Below, in pieces: positions 23,887-32,290 of a DNA stretch of 37,596 nt. The stretch is taken from the IMG/VR virus record IMGVR_UViG_3300037493_005672, positions 1 to 37,596 of that record; one strand, written 5' to 3'. Positions within the stretch are counted from its first letter, which is position 1; the number at the start of each line of letters is the position of its first letter. Below the pieces are notes generated by a model. That model searched no databases. It worked only from the letters and a program-made list of their open reading frames with translations, and had not been told where the DNA came from. This DNA is from a virus. The position numbers and the translations under genes were made by a program.

Positions 23887-26800
23887 TTAGATATTCTCAA
23901 AAGATGCACCCGTCGGAGTAATCAAGAATTCGATATCGATGAATTCAAGAGCTCTTGTTGGTTTTAGGTAGATCTTTCCTGACATGGTATTTCTATCCAA
24001 ATCTTCAGGGGAGCTACTTACGGTCACACGGAAGTCATAAAGACCACGGTCTCTTCTGATTCCATCAAGGATCGGATTGACCGAGTCAAGGAAATCCTGA
24101 CGAACCTTAGCGTCATTTTGTTCGAACAACAATCTGACAGCCACCGCAGAGATCAACTTACGTGCTTGTAGTAATAATCTTCTTACATTTATTCTGTTGA
24201 GTGCCGTATCGGCAATCTGTAGAGTCTTGTTACCGAAGATAACAGTACCGACATCAGAGAACGTAGCAATCGGGTTGATACGACCCTGATAAAGGGTGTC
24301 TCTTTGGTCTTGTGTTAGTTTGATACGAGCCTTTACAGCGTTTACCAAACCACGTGTGTAACCCGCAGCTGCGAACCAAGGGAAGGAAATATTGTCCGTT
24401 AGAGCCAAGTTTCTACATACCTCATTGGTGGGGGGGATATAGATTTGAGTGTTATTGACAGTATCCCTAACTAAAATCCAAGGATAGTAAGTTGCCGTAT
24501 AGTTGGAGTCTAAACCGATTTGATCGAGTCTATCAACAGCCGTTGTTGGTGGTACGATATTATCTGTCTGTGTTGGAAGATACAAATTACTATCAGGTGT
24601 TGTCACGATGTAGATCGCGTCTGCCCTTTGGAATGTAATCATATCAACAGCTTCTTCAACCAAGTTACTATTGTTGATGTAATCAATACCAGGAGTAGCA
24701 AAAACGTTGATGTTTACCGCTTCAGGATTTTGGAATGTTGCGATACCCAAATAGTATGCGTAATAATCAGTGTTAGAGAATTCAGCGAACCCTTCTTGAG
24801 TGGTTGTTTTGAATGCTCCCCATCCTGTTGCGAGTGGGTAACGAGTTGTTGGACAAGCTCCTTTCTGCCACAAACTTCCACCAATTACGTATCGGTCGTC
24901 ATTTGTTCTATTTTCACGATAGATATCCCATCCATCAAAACCACCTTGAAGAAGGAATGAGTACTTTCTTGCTTGAATGGTGTAGTATGGGTTAGTAGGA
25001 TTGGTAGGATCTGATTGGAAGGAAGCATCACCACAATCGAATGCTGGTGTTCCAGCAGTCGGTCCCGTAGTAATAGTCACGACTGTTGCTCCTGAGTCCA
25101 TATGGAATCCTTTAGTTATATAGTTCCAACGAAGTGGATCGGTCTCGATACACAAATTGCTAGGAACTTGTTTTCCTTTGTATAAATAGAAATCGGGGTC
25201 ATAACCAATTTGTGAAGATATACCTAAGAAGGTACGTCTCACATTATCTCCTGGGGAAATAATTGGGTTAGGACCAGCAGGAATATTAAAAGGTGGATTA
25301 CCGATAACCTCACCAGGAAAGTCATACGAAGTTTTATATACTGGATAAGGGGGTTGAGCATTTCCATAATCACGGATAACATACCCTTCAAAACCACACG
25401 GGAGTGAATCAATCGGTGCTGTTACGTTTAGTTCCAACATAATATATTTGGAATTCAATGCGTATTCACCGTCAGATGTGCCAATTTGTACACCAACATA
25501 ACTATTATTACCTGGATCCATACTACAACCTACATACTTTTCTAAGTAGACAGGATTAGAGTCGGTATCGAAGAAACTTCTTACCCCTAAGTCAAATGTT
25601 CCATTATTGAATGAAATATTTTGAATTGAAATTTTAACCTGTGTGTTTGCGGTGTCACCATCAGCAATAGAAATAATTCTAAATAGTTTATCAACTGAAG
25701 TACCACGAAGTTCAGAAACAACCCAAGGTGACTCAGCACTTTGGTATTTATCTAAGTAATATGCAATTGTGTCTGTATTAGGAGAATATCTCAGACCGGG
25801 TAGTGATATCAAGGAAGCGTTTAGTCCCCTAATTAACCCTTTATTGTAACCGAGGTTCAACATGTTTTGGAATGTTTCTTCAACAAACAAAGGTACCTCA
25901 TTTCTCGGTTTTCCAAAGTTTGTACCGCCAAAGACCTTTGTAATGTAATTCTGATCCGAACTATTCATAGAAGTGGTAAAAGCAAAGTCAGTACCATCTG
26001 TAGTTACACCCGAAATATTGAATGTTGCGTAAGGACTTGTACTAATACCTGAATAGATACCACTATTATCGATAATGACATCTGTAAGTCCCGATACAGT
26101 GTAAATCGGTCCTGAGTTAGCTCCACCGTACAATGAAATACCTCTCGAACGTAAAGTTGCTACAACCAAGTTGTTATAGTCATTGAATGCTGTTCCTGAA
26201 TAAGTGTATATAAAACCTGATACGGTTCCTGAGTAACAACCACTTCCTAAATCATCAAGTGCACTTACTATACTATAGAAAGAATATCCGGTGTAATTGT
26301 TACCTGTAGATATGTCAAAGTTAGAATAATACCAAGCATCGTTATTAGGTGAAGTATAGTCAGCATTACTTTGAGAAAGTCCCGATACCTGAAACACATT
26401 TGTTTCAGCTGTATAAACAGGTGATAGTGAAGTGTAAGCAGCATCCGTAATTGTTCCGAAGTATGAAATAGTAGATCCTGAATCAAGACCTCCGGTAGCA
26501 ATTAATTCCAACAACTGATCATTTATGTCATCAGACAGGGTAGTTTGTGAACCATTCAATTGTGTATATGGTAAATTCAAATTATTATTAATAATTGATG
26601 GGAATGAAGTTAAGAATGAAACCGAGGTGTCACCAGTACAAGCCGAAAAATTCACTGACCAAGCAATAGGGGAACTTGAGAAACCAACGGTTGAACCATC
26701 AACGTTAGCAATTGTTGTGATAGACCAAGAAGGACCCGCATCATAACCTGATAGACCCAAAACCCGTGTTACAAATAATTGGTTTGATTGTTGCAAATAA

Positions 26801-27048
26801 GATTTAGCAATATATGCTAATTCATATTTTGGAATTTGTGTATTAACAAATTTCTCGGGTAATGTCCCTCCGAAAAATGCCTCGAATTCATCATAATTAG
26901 TGATGAAAATAGGTTCGAAAGCTGGTCCTGTAATTGTTTCACCAACTAATCCCAAGGTTGTTACACCAACACTCTGAGAAACGAAACTTAGGTCTCTCTC
27001 TGAGGTGTATACACCTGGAGAAACGAATATTTTATTTGATACTGCCAT
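23887..27048 (-). CDS. 18: Tail sheath protein, gp18-like, enlarged
   Basis: This is the contractile sheath subunit, 1053 aa against 659 in T4 gp18. The N-terminus (FVSPGVYTSERDLSFVSQSV, then GLVGETITGPAFEPIFITNY) and C-terminus (LFEQNDAKVRQDFLDSVNPI, then GLYDFRVTVSSSPEDLDRNT and IYLKPTRALEFIDIEFLITP) are typical sheath blocks forming the inner, polymerising domain. Between them, roughly residues 110-600, lies a long Ser/Thr/Tyr/Gly/Asn-rich region with recurring strand-turn patterns such as SGCYSGTVSGFIYTYSGTAF and YTVSGLTDVIIDNSGIYSGI. It is probably an extra surface-exposed beta domain set inserted in the sheath. A TATTTAT element lies 34 bp upstream, and the ATG is preceded by TAATAAA with no Shine-Dalgarno. 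Confidence 0.93.
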   Translation of the reverse strand: MAVSNKIFVSPGVYTSERDLSFVSQSVGVTTLGLVGETITGPAFEPIFITNYDEFEAFFGGTLPEKFVNTQIPKYELAYIAKSYLQQSNQLFVTRVLGLSGYDAGPSWSITTIANVDGSTVGFSSSPIAWSVNFSACTGDTSVSFLTSFPSIINNNLNLPYTQLNGSQTTLSDDINDQLLELIATGGLDSGSTISYFGTITDAAYTSLSPVYTAETNVFQVSGLSQSNADYTSPNNDAWYYSNFDISTGNNYTGYSFYSIVSALDDLGSGCYSGTVSGFIYTYSGTAFNDYNNLVVATLRSRGISLYGGANSGPIYTVSGLTDVIIDNSGIYSGISTSPYATFNISGVTTDGTDFAFTTSMNSSDQNYITKVFGGTNFGKPRNEVPLFVEETFQNMLNLGYNKGLIRGLNASLISLPGLRYSPNTDTIAYYLDKYQSAESPWVVSELRGTSVDKLFRIISIADGDTANTQVKISIQNISFNNGTFDLGVRSFFDTDSNPVYLEKYVGCSMDPGNNSYVGVQIGTSDGEYALNSKYIMLELNVTAPIDSLPCGFEGYVIRDYGNAQPPYPVYKTSYDFPGEVIGNPPFNIPAGPNPIISPGDNVRRTFLGISSQIGYDPDFYLYKGKQVPSNLCIETDPLRWNYITKGFHMDSGATVVTITTGPTAGTPAFDCGDASFQSDPTNPTNPYYTIQARKYSFLLQGGFDGWDIYRENRTNDDRYVIGGSLWQKGACPTTRYPLATGWGAFKTTTQEGFAEFSNTDYYAYYLGIATFQNPEAVNINVFATPGIDYINNSNLVEEAVDMITFQRADAIYIVTTPDSNLYLPTQTDNIVPPTTAVDRLDQIGLDSNYTATYYPWILVRDTVNNTQIYIPPTNEVCRNLALTDNISFPWFAAAGYTRGLVNAVKARIKLTQDQRDTLYQGRINPIATFSDVGTVIFGNKTLQIADTALNRINVRRLLLQARKLISAVAVRLLFEQNDAKVRQDFLDSVNPILDGIRRDRGLYDFRVTVSSSPEDLDRNTMSGKIYLKPTRALEFIDIEFLITPTGASFENI

Positions 27049-27082
27049 TTTATTATATGTTCAAAAAACTTTATTTTATTAC

Positions 27083-27089
27083 ATAAATA
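27083..27089 (-). promoter_or_regulatory. TATTTAT upstream element of the sheath gene
   Basis: Sense-strand GATATTTATG ends 34 bp before the sheath ATG at 27048, in the gap that separates it from the small plus-strand gene. Confidence 0.45.
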
Positions 27090-27125
27090 TCTGCAGATAA
27101 AACAAAAACTTTACTTTGCTTAATC

Positions 27126-27132
27126 TATTTAT
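27126..27132 (+). promoter_or_regulatory. TATTTAT element on the plus strand ahead of the 51-aa gene
   Basis: The plus-strand 7-mer lies within the perfect inverted repeat CTATTT-ATA-AAATAG (27125-27139). It ends 36 bp before the ATG at 27169, and a terminator-like hairpin lies in between. Confidence 0.35.
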
Positions 27133-27138
27133 AAAATA

Positions 27139-27162
27139 GGCAGATTTTATTCTGCCTTTTTT
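27139..27162 (+). terminator. Terminator-like hairpin in the leader of the 51-aa gene
   Basis: GGCAGA and TCTGCC pair around TTTTAT, followed by six T on the plus strand. It lies 6 bp before the small gene's ATG and downstream of the plus-strand TATTTAT element, so it may attenuate that gene. On the minus strand the same stem is followed only by TATTTTAT and could weakly end the completion-gene transcript. Confidence 0.6.
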
Positions 27163-27168
27163 CTACCT

Positions 27169-27324
27169 ATGGACAAAAAAATAAAGAATTTGAAGATATC
27201 GATCGAGTCACACCAAGTCTTAAAAAACTATTGTGACAAGAAGGGTGTAAAAATGTACCGGTTCTTAGAAACACTTATATTAGAAAATTGTAAGGACAAA
27301 AAAGATATATACGGAGAATCATAA
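27169..27324 (+). CDS. Small ribbon-helix-helix-like protein (51 aa), possible repressor
   Basis: The ORF runs ATG to TAA and starts MDKKIKNLKISIESHQVLKN. The layout is a short basic strand (IKNLKISIE), a helix (SHQVLKNYCDKKG), a turn and a second helix (MYRFLETLILENC), which fits the MetJ/Arc/CopG ribbon-helix-helix fold in which a strand pair reads DNA. It is the only plus-strand gene within the minus-strand tail block. It overlaps the 3' end of the gene at 27319 by 6 bp, tail to tail, and its leader carries an inverted repeat and a terminator-like hairpin. A DNA-binding regulatory role is inferred from the fold pattern alone; the protein is too short for certainty. Confidence 0.6.
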   Translation: MDKKIKNLKISIESHQVLKNYCDKKGVKMYRFLETLILENCKDKKDIYGES

Positions 27325-28362
27325 TAACTTGATTCCGTATTCTAAGACAGATTGTAAATTTGGAATTGTGGATTCTATATCAATTCGTAATATATCATTT
27401 GTATTTACTTGAATGAAATTGACATCAGTACCATAAAAATTCTCATTAATAAACACATCCCAAGTTGTAACATTGTCATTTCCCACCAAGAAAAAATCAC
27501 CAGTATAATCTACTACTAAAGAAGATGTTGTTACTCCACTTGGGAAAAAAATATTTTTTTGGATTTCATCGGGATTTTCGGGAAATTGGTTTCGTCTTGA
27601 TTTTTTTTGAGTTAAATTTACTTCGAAAGAATTAAATATACGGGATACTGCGGGAGCCACTTCAAACTCATCTTCATCCAACAAAAATGCCAACATAGTA
27701 AACTCGTAATTTTGAATGTAAAATCTTCTCCGATTTATATCCATTACAGACTCATCGGAAATGTTGTTCATAATAATCGGAATATAGTGTCCGTTTATTT
27801 TTCTATAGGCTTGTCTTGACGCAAAAGTTTGTATAACATTTTTGTTAAATTCATTCAACTCTCTCATTCTATTACTCAATATTTTTACGTTGTATGTAAT
27901 ATCAATAGGAACAGGTTGTGGGATCTTGTAGATGTCAATTCCTTTTATATTTCCGTTCCAAGTCGGAACCGCGGAGTAAAAGTATTCTTTCCTGTTAGGT
28001 ATATTATAAATAATAGCTGGATTAGTACCATATTTAACATCAGGATTTCTGACGGTTGTAATAAATGGTAACTCAGGATTACCGTTCAAATCTTGGAAAT
28101 CCCAAGTCTGAGTAAATTGAGACCAATTTTGTGTTGTGATAATAATATCAACAGGTTGAATTATTTTACCTTCTACAATAGTTTCCAAATCTTCTTTTAC
28201 AAAATCCAAAAAACCACGATCCAAATCCGCATGTAACAATGATTTTGGAAGAAAAGTTCCATCCTCGGTTATAAAACTTAATAACTCTTCTCTTCTTTGG
28301 AAAAGAATTTTTTCAGGGGTAAGATTTATATCGGGTATAACCTGTTTACGTGGAAGAGCCAT
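27319..28362 (-). CDS. Probable tail completion / sheath-stabilising structural protein
   Basis: This 347-aa soluble protein contains a central block PVPIDITYNVKILSNRMREL, then NEFNKNVIQTFASRQ, YIPIIMNNISDESVMDINRR and YIQNYEFTMLAFLLDEDEFE. This resembles the conserved core of phage tail-terminator and sheath-stabiliser proteins (T4 gp15/gp3-type), in which an amphipathic helix and strands form the ring capping the tail. The C-terminal ~90 residues look like a separate beta domain. Its ATG overlaps the stop of the 171-aa gene by one base (TAATG), so the two are coupled. It lies immediately upstream of the sheath gene, consistent with a neck-proximal tail function. The exact T4 equivalent is not established. 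Confidence 0.65.
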   Translation of the reverse strand: MALPRKQVIPDINLTPEKILFQRREELLSFITEDGTFLPKSLLHADLDRGFLDFVKEDLETIVEGKIIQPVDIIITTQNWSQFTQTWDFQDLNGNPELPFITTVRNPDVKYGTNPAIIYNIPNRKEYFYSAVPTWNGNIKGIDIYKIPQPVPIDITYNVKILSNRMRELNEFNKNVIQTFASRQAYRKINGHYIPIIMNNISDESVMDINRRRFYIQNYEFTMLAFLLDEDEFEVAPAVSRIFNSFEVNLTQKKSRRNQFPENPDEIQKNIFFPSGVTTSSLVVDYTGDFFLVGNDNVTTWDVFINENFYGTDVNFIQVNTNDILRIDIESTIPNLQSVLEYGIKLL

Positions 28363-28877
28363 TACAATCCTCTAAATTCATTATCACTAACAGGTGTTGC
28401 TGTGTAGGAGAAATAGAATCCCTTATAACCACCGTAGGTATGTTTATTATCCCAATCAGGGATACCAGCATCAACAATTGAATAATATCTAACTTGGTTT
28501 TCAGTTATCCAGTAACCAATATAATCACCAACCTCAATATTAATTTCAAGATCTTCCAATTCTTTTTTATAAACACTGAATTTTAATAGACCAGGTTCAT
28601 TTTGAATAATTTTAGAATTACCTAAAAATTGTTCCGTTGCTTCTTCAATTTTCAAGTAAACATTTATCGAAACAGGTGCTAAGAATTGAATACCGTCTTT
28701 TACTGCTTCACCATAAACGTCATCATTGACGGTCTTAGTTCTATCGACCTTATACAAAACCACTTGAAAGTTCATATCACCCTCGAGCCATTCACGACCC
28801 ATGTTAATATCCAAATCAAAATCTTCACCACCGAAGAATTTACCCAATCTTGTTATAGGAACTTGTCTCTGTGCCAT
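28362..28877 (-). CDS. Hypothetical structural protein upstream of the tail genes
   Basis: This 171-aa protein is not firmly recognised. It starts MAQRQVPITRLGKFFGGEDF and has an acidic, Trp/Tyr-containing body (GREWLEGDMNFQVVLYKVDR, EVGDYIGYWITENQVRYYSI) ending YFSYTATPVSDNEFRGL. The alternation of strands and aromatic residues suggests an all-beta virion protein. It is the first gene of the tail block and is translationally coupled to the putative tail-completion gene, so it could be a neck or tail-connector component. A TATTTAT element ends just 8 bp upstream of the ATG, the shortest spacing in the set. The divergent SNF2 helicase gene starts 42 bp away on the other strand. Confidence 0.65.
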   Translation of the reverse strand: MAQRQVPITRLGKFFGGEDFDLDINMGREWLEGDMNFQVVLYKVDRTKTVNDDVYGEAVKDGIQFLAPVSINVYLKIEEATEQFLGNSKIIQNEPGLLKFSVYKKELEDLEINIEVGDYIGYWITENQVRYYSIVDAGIPDWDNKHTYGGYKGFYFSYTATPVSDNEFRGL

Positions 28878-28882
28878 ATTAC

Positions 28883-28911
28883 TTGATAAATATTACAAAG
28901 TTCATTATCTT
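28883..28911 (+). promoter_or_regulatory. Weak sigma70-like promoter for the SNF2 helicase gene
   Basis: TTGATA and TATCTT are separated by 17 bp on the plus strand, ending 8 bp before the TTG start at 28920. If real, the 5' leader would be only a few bases. The -10 is a poor match. Confidence 0.3.
28886..28892 (-). promoter_or_regulatory. TATTTAT upstream element of the 171-aa gene
   Basis: Sense-strand AATATTTATC ends 8 bp before the ATG at 28877, in the 42-bp divergent gap shared with the helicase gene. Confidence 0.4.
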
Positions 28912-28919
28912 TTTACGTA

Positions 28920-30686
28920 TTGGAGAATCTTGATAACATAACCGATGTCGGAGTATTGGAAAGAAAGGCCCTTTATATTTTGGAACAATATGAAGGTGCT
29001 AATAACTATATCTTGCGTCTGAAAGTAAAAATGTTGGATAATCCAAAATTCTATCCTACACGATCTCAATCAGAATACATTATGAACTTTCATTCGAGAG
29101 TTCCTAAAATTGCAAAAAAATGGGTTGACTTAGACCCATATTTTGCTCAAAAAATTGCTGATGACAAATTATTTACCAAAGTACCAACAAACATCTACGT
29201 TGAAAAACTTTTGGTAGAAAAAGATACATCATACCATATTTGGGGTAAATTTTTTGAAAAAGAAGTTTGTTCTGATTTATGGTTACCAAAGGTAGCTCTA
29301 ATCAAGGATAACACCGTAAAGAATGTAGATATAGATTATTTACCATATTCACATCGTCCTCCACTTGATCATCAAAAGGAAGCAATTCAAAAACTTTGTG
29401 AAAACAAAAAAATGATTTTAGCCGATGACATGGGTTTGGGCAAGACAACCAGCACAATCATAGCGGCGTTGGAGACCAAAGTAAAAAAAATAATGATTAT
29501 TTGTCCGGCATCCTTAAAGATCAACTGGCAAAGAGAAATAGAAAATTATACAGACAGATCAACATCTATAATCGAAGGAAAAAAATGGGAAGATGCCGAT
29601 TTTGTAATTATAAATTATGACATTATAAAAAACTTCCACGATGAAAAAAACAAAAAGGATTCAATTATTCTAAATTCCAAGTTTGACTTAGTGGTAATTG
29701 ATGAAGCTCACTATGTACAGAATAAACAAGCACAGAGAACCAAACTTATAAATGATTTTGCATTGAAAGTGGATCGACTATGGCTTCTCACGGGTACCCC
29801 CATCACAAGTCGTCCTATCAATTACTACAACCTTCTAAATTTAATTGATTCACCCGTTGCCGTAAATTGGATGGCATATGTCAGAAGATACTGTAATGGA
29901 TTTCAGTTTAGAGCCGGTAAAAGAAAAGTATGGAATGTCAGCGGATCCTCCAACTTGGAAGAACTCCGTGATAGGACAAAACCATTGGTTCTCAGAAGGC
30001 TCAAAGAAAATGTCCTTGACCTACCCGATAAGATCATCACACCAGTGTATCTAAGACTTCGTTCACGGGTATATGAAGAGATGATGGGTGACTATTATGA
30101 TTGGTACGATAAAAGTGGTGACGGGGACTCTTTGACCCTTCAGTTTAGTAAGTTGACACAGGTACGTCAGTGTATCGCACAGGAGAAGGTATCATCAACG
30201 ATAGAAATTTGTGAGAATATTATCGAACAGGAAAAAAAGGTAATTGTTTTTACCAACTTCACAAAATCGTTGGAGATGATATTGGAACATTTCGGCAAGA
30301 AGGCGGTAAGGCTCGATGGATCGATGAACCAACGTCAAAGACAAGAGTCGGTAGATAAGTTTCAAAACGATGATAGTGTCAGGGTATTTGTGGGAAATAT
30401 AAAAGCGGCAGGAACTGGTATTACCTTAACCGCTGGCGAAGCGGTGGTGATGAACGATTTATCATTCCTTCCGTCAGACCACTCCCAATCAGAAGATCGG
30501 GCATATCGTTATGGACAAAAAAATAATGTTTTGGTTTATTACCCCATTTTTGATAACACCATCGAAGGGATTATCTATGACATCCTAAGAAAGAAAAAAG
30601 ACATATTCGAAACAATTATGGGAGACAAAGAATCCACGGGAGAGTTCGTTGAAGAAATTCTCAAGTCGATCAACAGTAGAAGATAA
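28920..30686 (+). CDS. SNF2-family DNA helicase/translocase (SMARCAL1-like; UvsW-type role)
   Basis: This 588-aa superfamily 2 protein has an N-terminal ~130-residue region (YILRLKVKMLDNPKFYPTRS), then the Swi2/Snf2 motor. Motifs include PPLDHQKEAIQKL (Q region), DDMGLGKTT (Walker A, ~169-177), IICPASLKINWQRE (Ia), VVIDEAHYVQN (II, ~258-268), WLLTGTPI (III), VIVFTNFTKSLEMI, VRLDGSMNQRQRQESVDKF and SQSEDRAYRYGQ (VI). SMARCAL1-type enzymes anneal ssDNA and remodel stalled forks, a task performed by the related UvsW in T4, so a role in fork restart or recombination is likely. The frame opens with TTG; no ATG lies near the N-terminus. It begins the plus-strand group. Confidence 0.9.
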   Translation: MENLDNITDVGVLERKALYILEQYEGANNYILRLKVKMLDNPKFYPTRSQSEYIMNFHSRVPKIAKKWVDLDPYFAQKIADDKLFTKVPTNIYVEKLLVEKDTSYHIWGKFFEKEVCSDLWLPKVALIKDNTVKNVDIDYLPYSHRPPLDHQKEAIQKLCENKKMILADDMGLGKTTSTIIAALETKVKKIMIICPASLKINWQREIENYTDRSTSIIEGKKWEDADFVIINYDIIKNFHDEKNKKDSIILNSKFDLVVIDEAHYVQNKQAQRTKLINDFALKVDRLWLLTGTPITSRPINYYNLLNLIDSPVAVNWMAYVRRYCNGFQFRAGKRKVWNVSGSSNLEELRDRTKPLVLRRLKENVLDLPDKIITPVYLRLRSRVYEEMMGDYYDWYDKSGDGDSLTLQFSKLTQVRQCIAQEKVSSTIEICENIIEQEKKVIVFTNFTKSLEMILEHFGKKAVRLDGSMNQRQRQESVDKFQNDDSVRVFVGNIKAAGTGITLTAGEAVVMNDLSFLPSDHSQSEDRAYRYGQKNNVLVYYPIFDNTIEGIIYDILRKKKDIFETIMGDKESTGEFVEEILKSINSRR

Positions 30687-30696
30687 TGTGTCAAGG

Positions 30697-30703
30697 TATT
30701 TAT
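30697..30703 (+). promoter_or_regulatory. TATTTAT upstream element of the SOD-fusion gene
   Basis: Sense-strand GTATTTATTA ends 27 bp before the ATG at 30731, in the short gap after the helicase gene. Confidence 0.45.
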
Positions 30704-30730
30704 TATCTATAAACCCATATAATAAAAAAT

Positions 30731-32260
30731 ATGAGAAACCTAAAAAAACAGATTCACGAGATTGAAGAAAATCTCAGAAACAAACAAATTGTAAAAGAAG
30801 AATCCCTTCAAGAAGCCAAGAGAATCAGAGCCGAGAAATTACCATACGCGTATTCATCACTTCGTCAGTTCATTGACCCTGAAACGATGGAGATCCACTA
30901 CAACAAACACTACAAAGGTTATATTACAAAACTCAACGATGCGTTGGAAGGAAAAAACTTGGGTGACATCTCACTTGAGGAAATAATAAGGGGTATCGAA
31001 AGATACTCCAAAGTTGTACGTGACAACGCAGGGGGCGCATACAACCACGGTATCTTTTGGAAGATGTTATCCCCCACCGAAACAAAGGTAGGTGAGGAAA
31101 CAATGAAGAAGATCAACTCGAGCTTTGGTTCGTTTATAAACTTCAAAAAGAAATTTGAAGAAGAATCCAAAAAAAGATTCGGATCAGGGTGGTCGTGGCT
31201 TGTTCTTACCAAAAGGGGAACAATGAAGATTATGACAACTGCAAACCAAGATAACCCCCTGATGGATATTATCAAAGAAGGTGGGTATCCCCTTCTCGGG
31301 TTGGACTTATGGGAACATGCTTATTATCTGAAATACAGAAACAAAAGGGATGAATACATCAAAAACTTTTGGAAGGTGGTGAATTGGGACTTTGTAGAAT
31401 CGGAACTACAGAGGATCGAAGGGAAAAACGTCAAAGAAAGTTTGACGGCAAAAAAATTCCTTACAGAACAGAAAATGTCAAACCCTTGTACCAAGGACGA
31501 TAAAAGAAAGATCAGGGAAATGTTCAATAACAATCCACAGATACTGCAGATTTATAGACAAGGAGTAGAAAAAATTTTAGAAAAGGTATATCCCGACAAG
31601 TGGTATAAAAATAACGAATATCAAAAGGGGATGTCCTCAGGGGTCTATGACTTGGAAAAACCAGGTAGATCAATTATTAATTATTTGAATACCAACTACA
31701 GCGCATTTTGTCCGTTACTAAAAGACCTAAATAAGGTTTTAATTGCCAATGGAAAAAACCCGATCGAATTTGAAGGATTGTCGAAAGAAGATCAAATCAA
31801 TGAGATGTACGATATGTTGCAGGTTATCTTTCAACTAAAAGACAGAATATTTGACGAAAAATCCAAAACATTTCAAAATATATTTCAGATTTTGAATACC
31901 ACATCTACAATGGGTTCGAAGACGGAAGATTTCGTGGAGAACAAATTTCAGGAAAAGTTTGGTCCTGAGAACGTAAAAAGAATCGGAGCTTTGGGAAGCA
32001 AAGAAGATATGATGGGTGTGGATCTCAAAGTTTTTACAAACGGAAAACTACACACCGCACAGGTAAAACCATATGACTCTGTCGAAGAAATTGATGATAT
32101 GATACGAGTATCAGGTACCGCTAACGTAAAGTCATATAACACCGATTGGATGGTATTTGTCCGTAGAGGAAAAGATTTTATAGTCTTTGATAACACCAAT
32201 TCTCAGATTATCGACGGAACTTATAATTTTCCTGTAGACTCTTTGTTGTACCAATTCTAA
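30731..32260 (+). CDS. Mn-type superoxide dismutase fused to a PD-(D/E)XK nuclease-like domain
   Basis: This 509-aa protein has three parts. Residues 1-35 are a charged helix. Residues ~36-232 form a complete Fe/Mn superoxide dismutase: LPYAYSSLRQFIDP, EIHYNKHYKGY (His ligand and gateway Tyr), YNHGIFW (His), GSGWSWLV, TANQDNPL and GLDLWEHAYYLKY (Asp, His), so all four metal ligands are kept. Gly in AGGAYNH together with Gln in ANQD fits the Mn-type rather than the Fe-type. After the linker LTAKKFLTEQKM, residues ~249-509 hold a second region. There, GSKTEDFVENKFQEKFG, GVDLKVFTNG and LHTAQVKPYD give the E...D...QxK pattern of PD-(D/E)XK nucleases. The SOD part is secure; the nuclease-like part is a motif reading. 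A function linking the two is unknown. Confidence 0.85.
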   Translation: MRNLKKQIHEIEENLRNKQIVKEESLQEAKRIRAEKLPYAYSSLRQFIDPETMEIHYNKHYKGYITKLNDALEGKNLGDISLEEIIRGIERYSKVVRDNAGGAYNHGIFWKMLSPTETKVGEETMKKINSSFGSFINFKKKFEEESKKRFGSGWSWLVLTKRGTMKIMTTANQDNPLMDIIKEGGYPLLGLDLWEHAYYLKYRNKRDEYIKNFWKVVNWDFVESELQRIEGKNVKESLTAKKFLTEQKMSNPCTKDDKRKIREMFNNNPQILQIYRQGVEKILEKVYPDKWYKNNEYQKGMSSGVYDLEKPGRSIINYLNTNYSAFCPLLKDLNKVLIANGKNPIEFEGLSKEDQINEMYDMLQVIFQLKDRIFDEKSKTFQNIFQILNTTSTMGSKTEDFVENKFQEKFGPENVKRIGALGSKEDMMGVDLKVFTNGKLHTAQVKPYDSVEEIDDMIRVSGTANVKSYNTDWMVFVRRGKDFIVFDNTNSQIIDGTYNFPVDSLLYQF

Positions 32261-32268
32261 TAATTGGA

Positions 32269-32275
32269 TATTTAT
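32269..32275 (+). promoter_or_regulatory. TATTTAT upstream element of the neck-like gene
   Basis: Sense-strand GATATTTATTAG ends 15 bp before the ATG at 32291, in the 30-bp gap after the SOD fusion gene. Confidence 0.5.
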
Positions 32276-32290
32276 TAGAAAAATAGTCTA

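Noticed and set aside
25180-25195. ATAAATA inside the sheath gene (TATTTAT on the sense strand)
   Set aside because: It is intragenic with no start codon at a fitting distance; treated as a chance occurrence in A/T-rich sequence.
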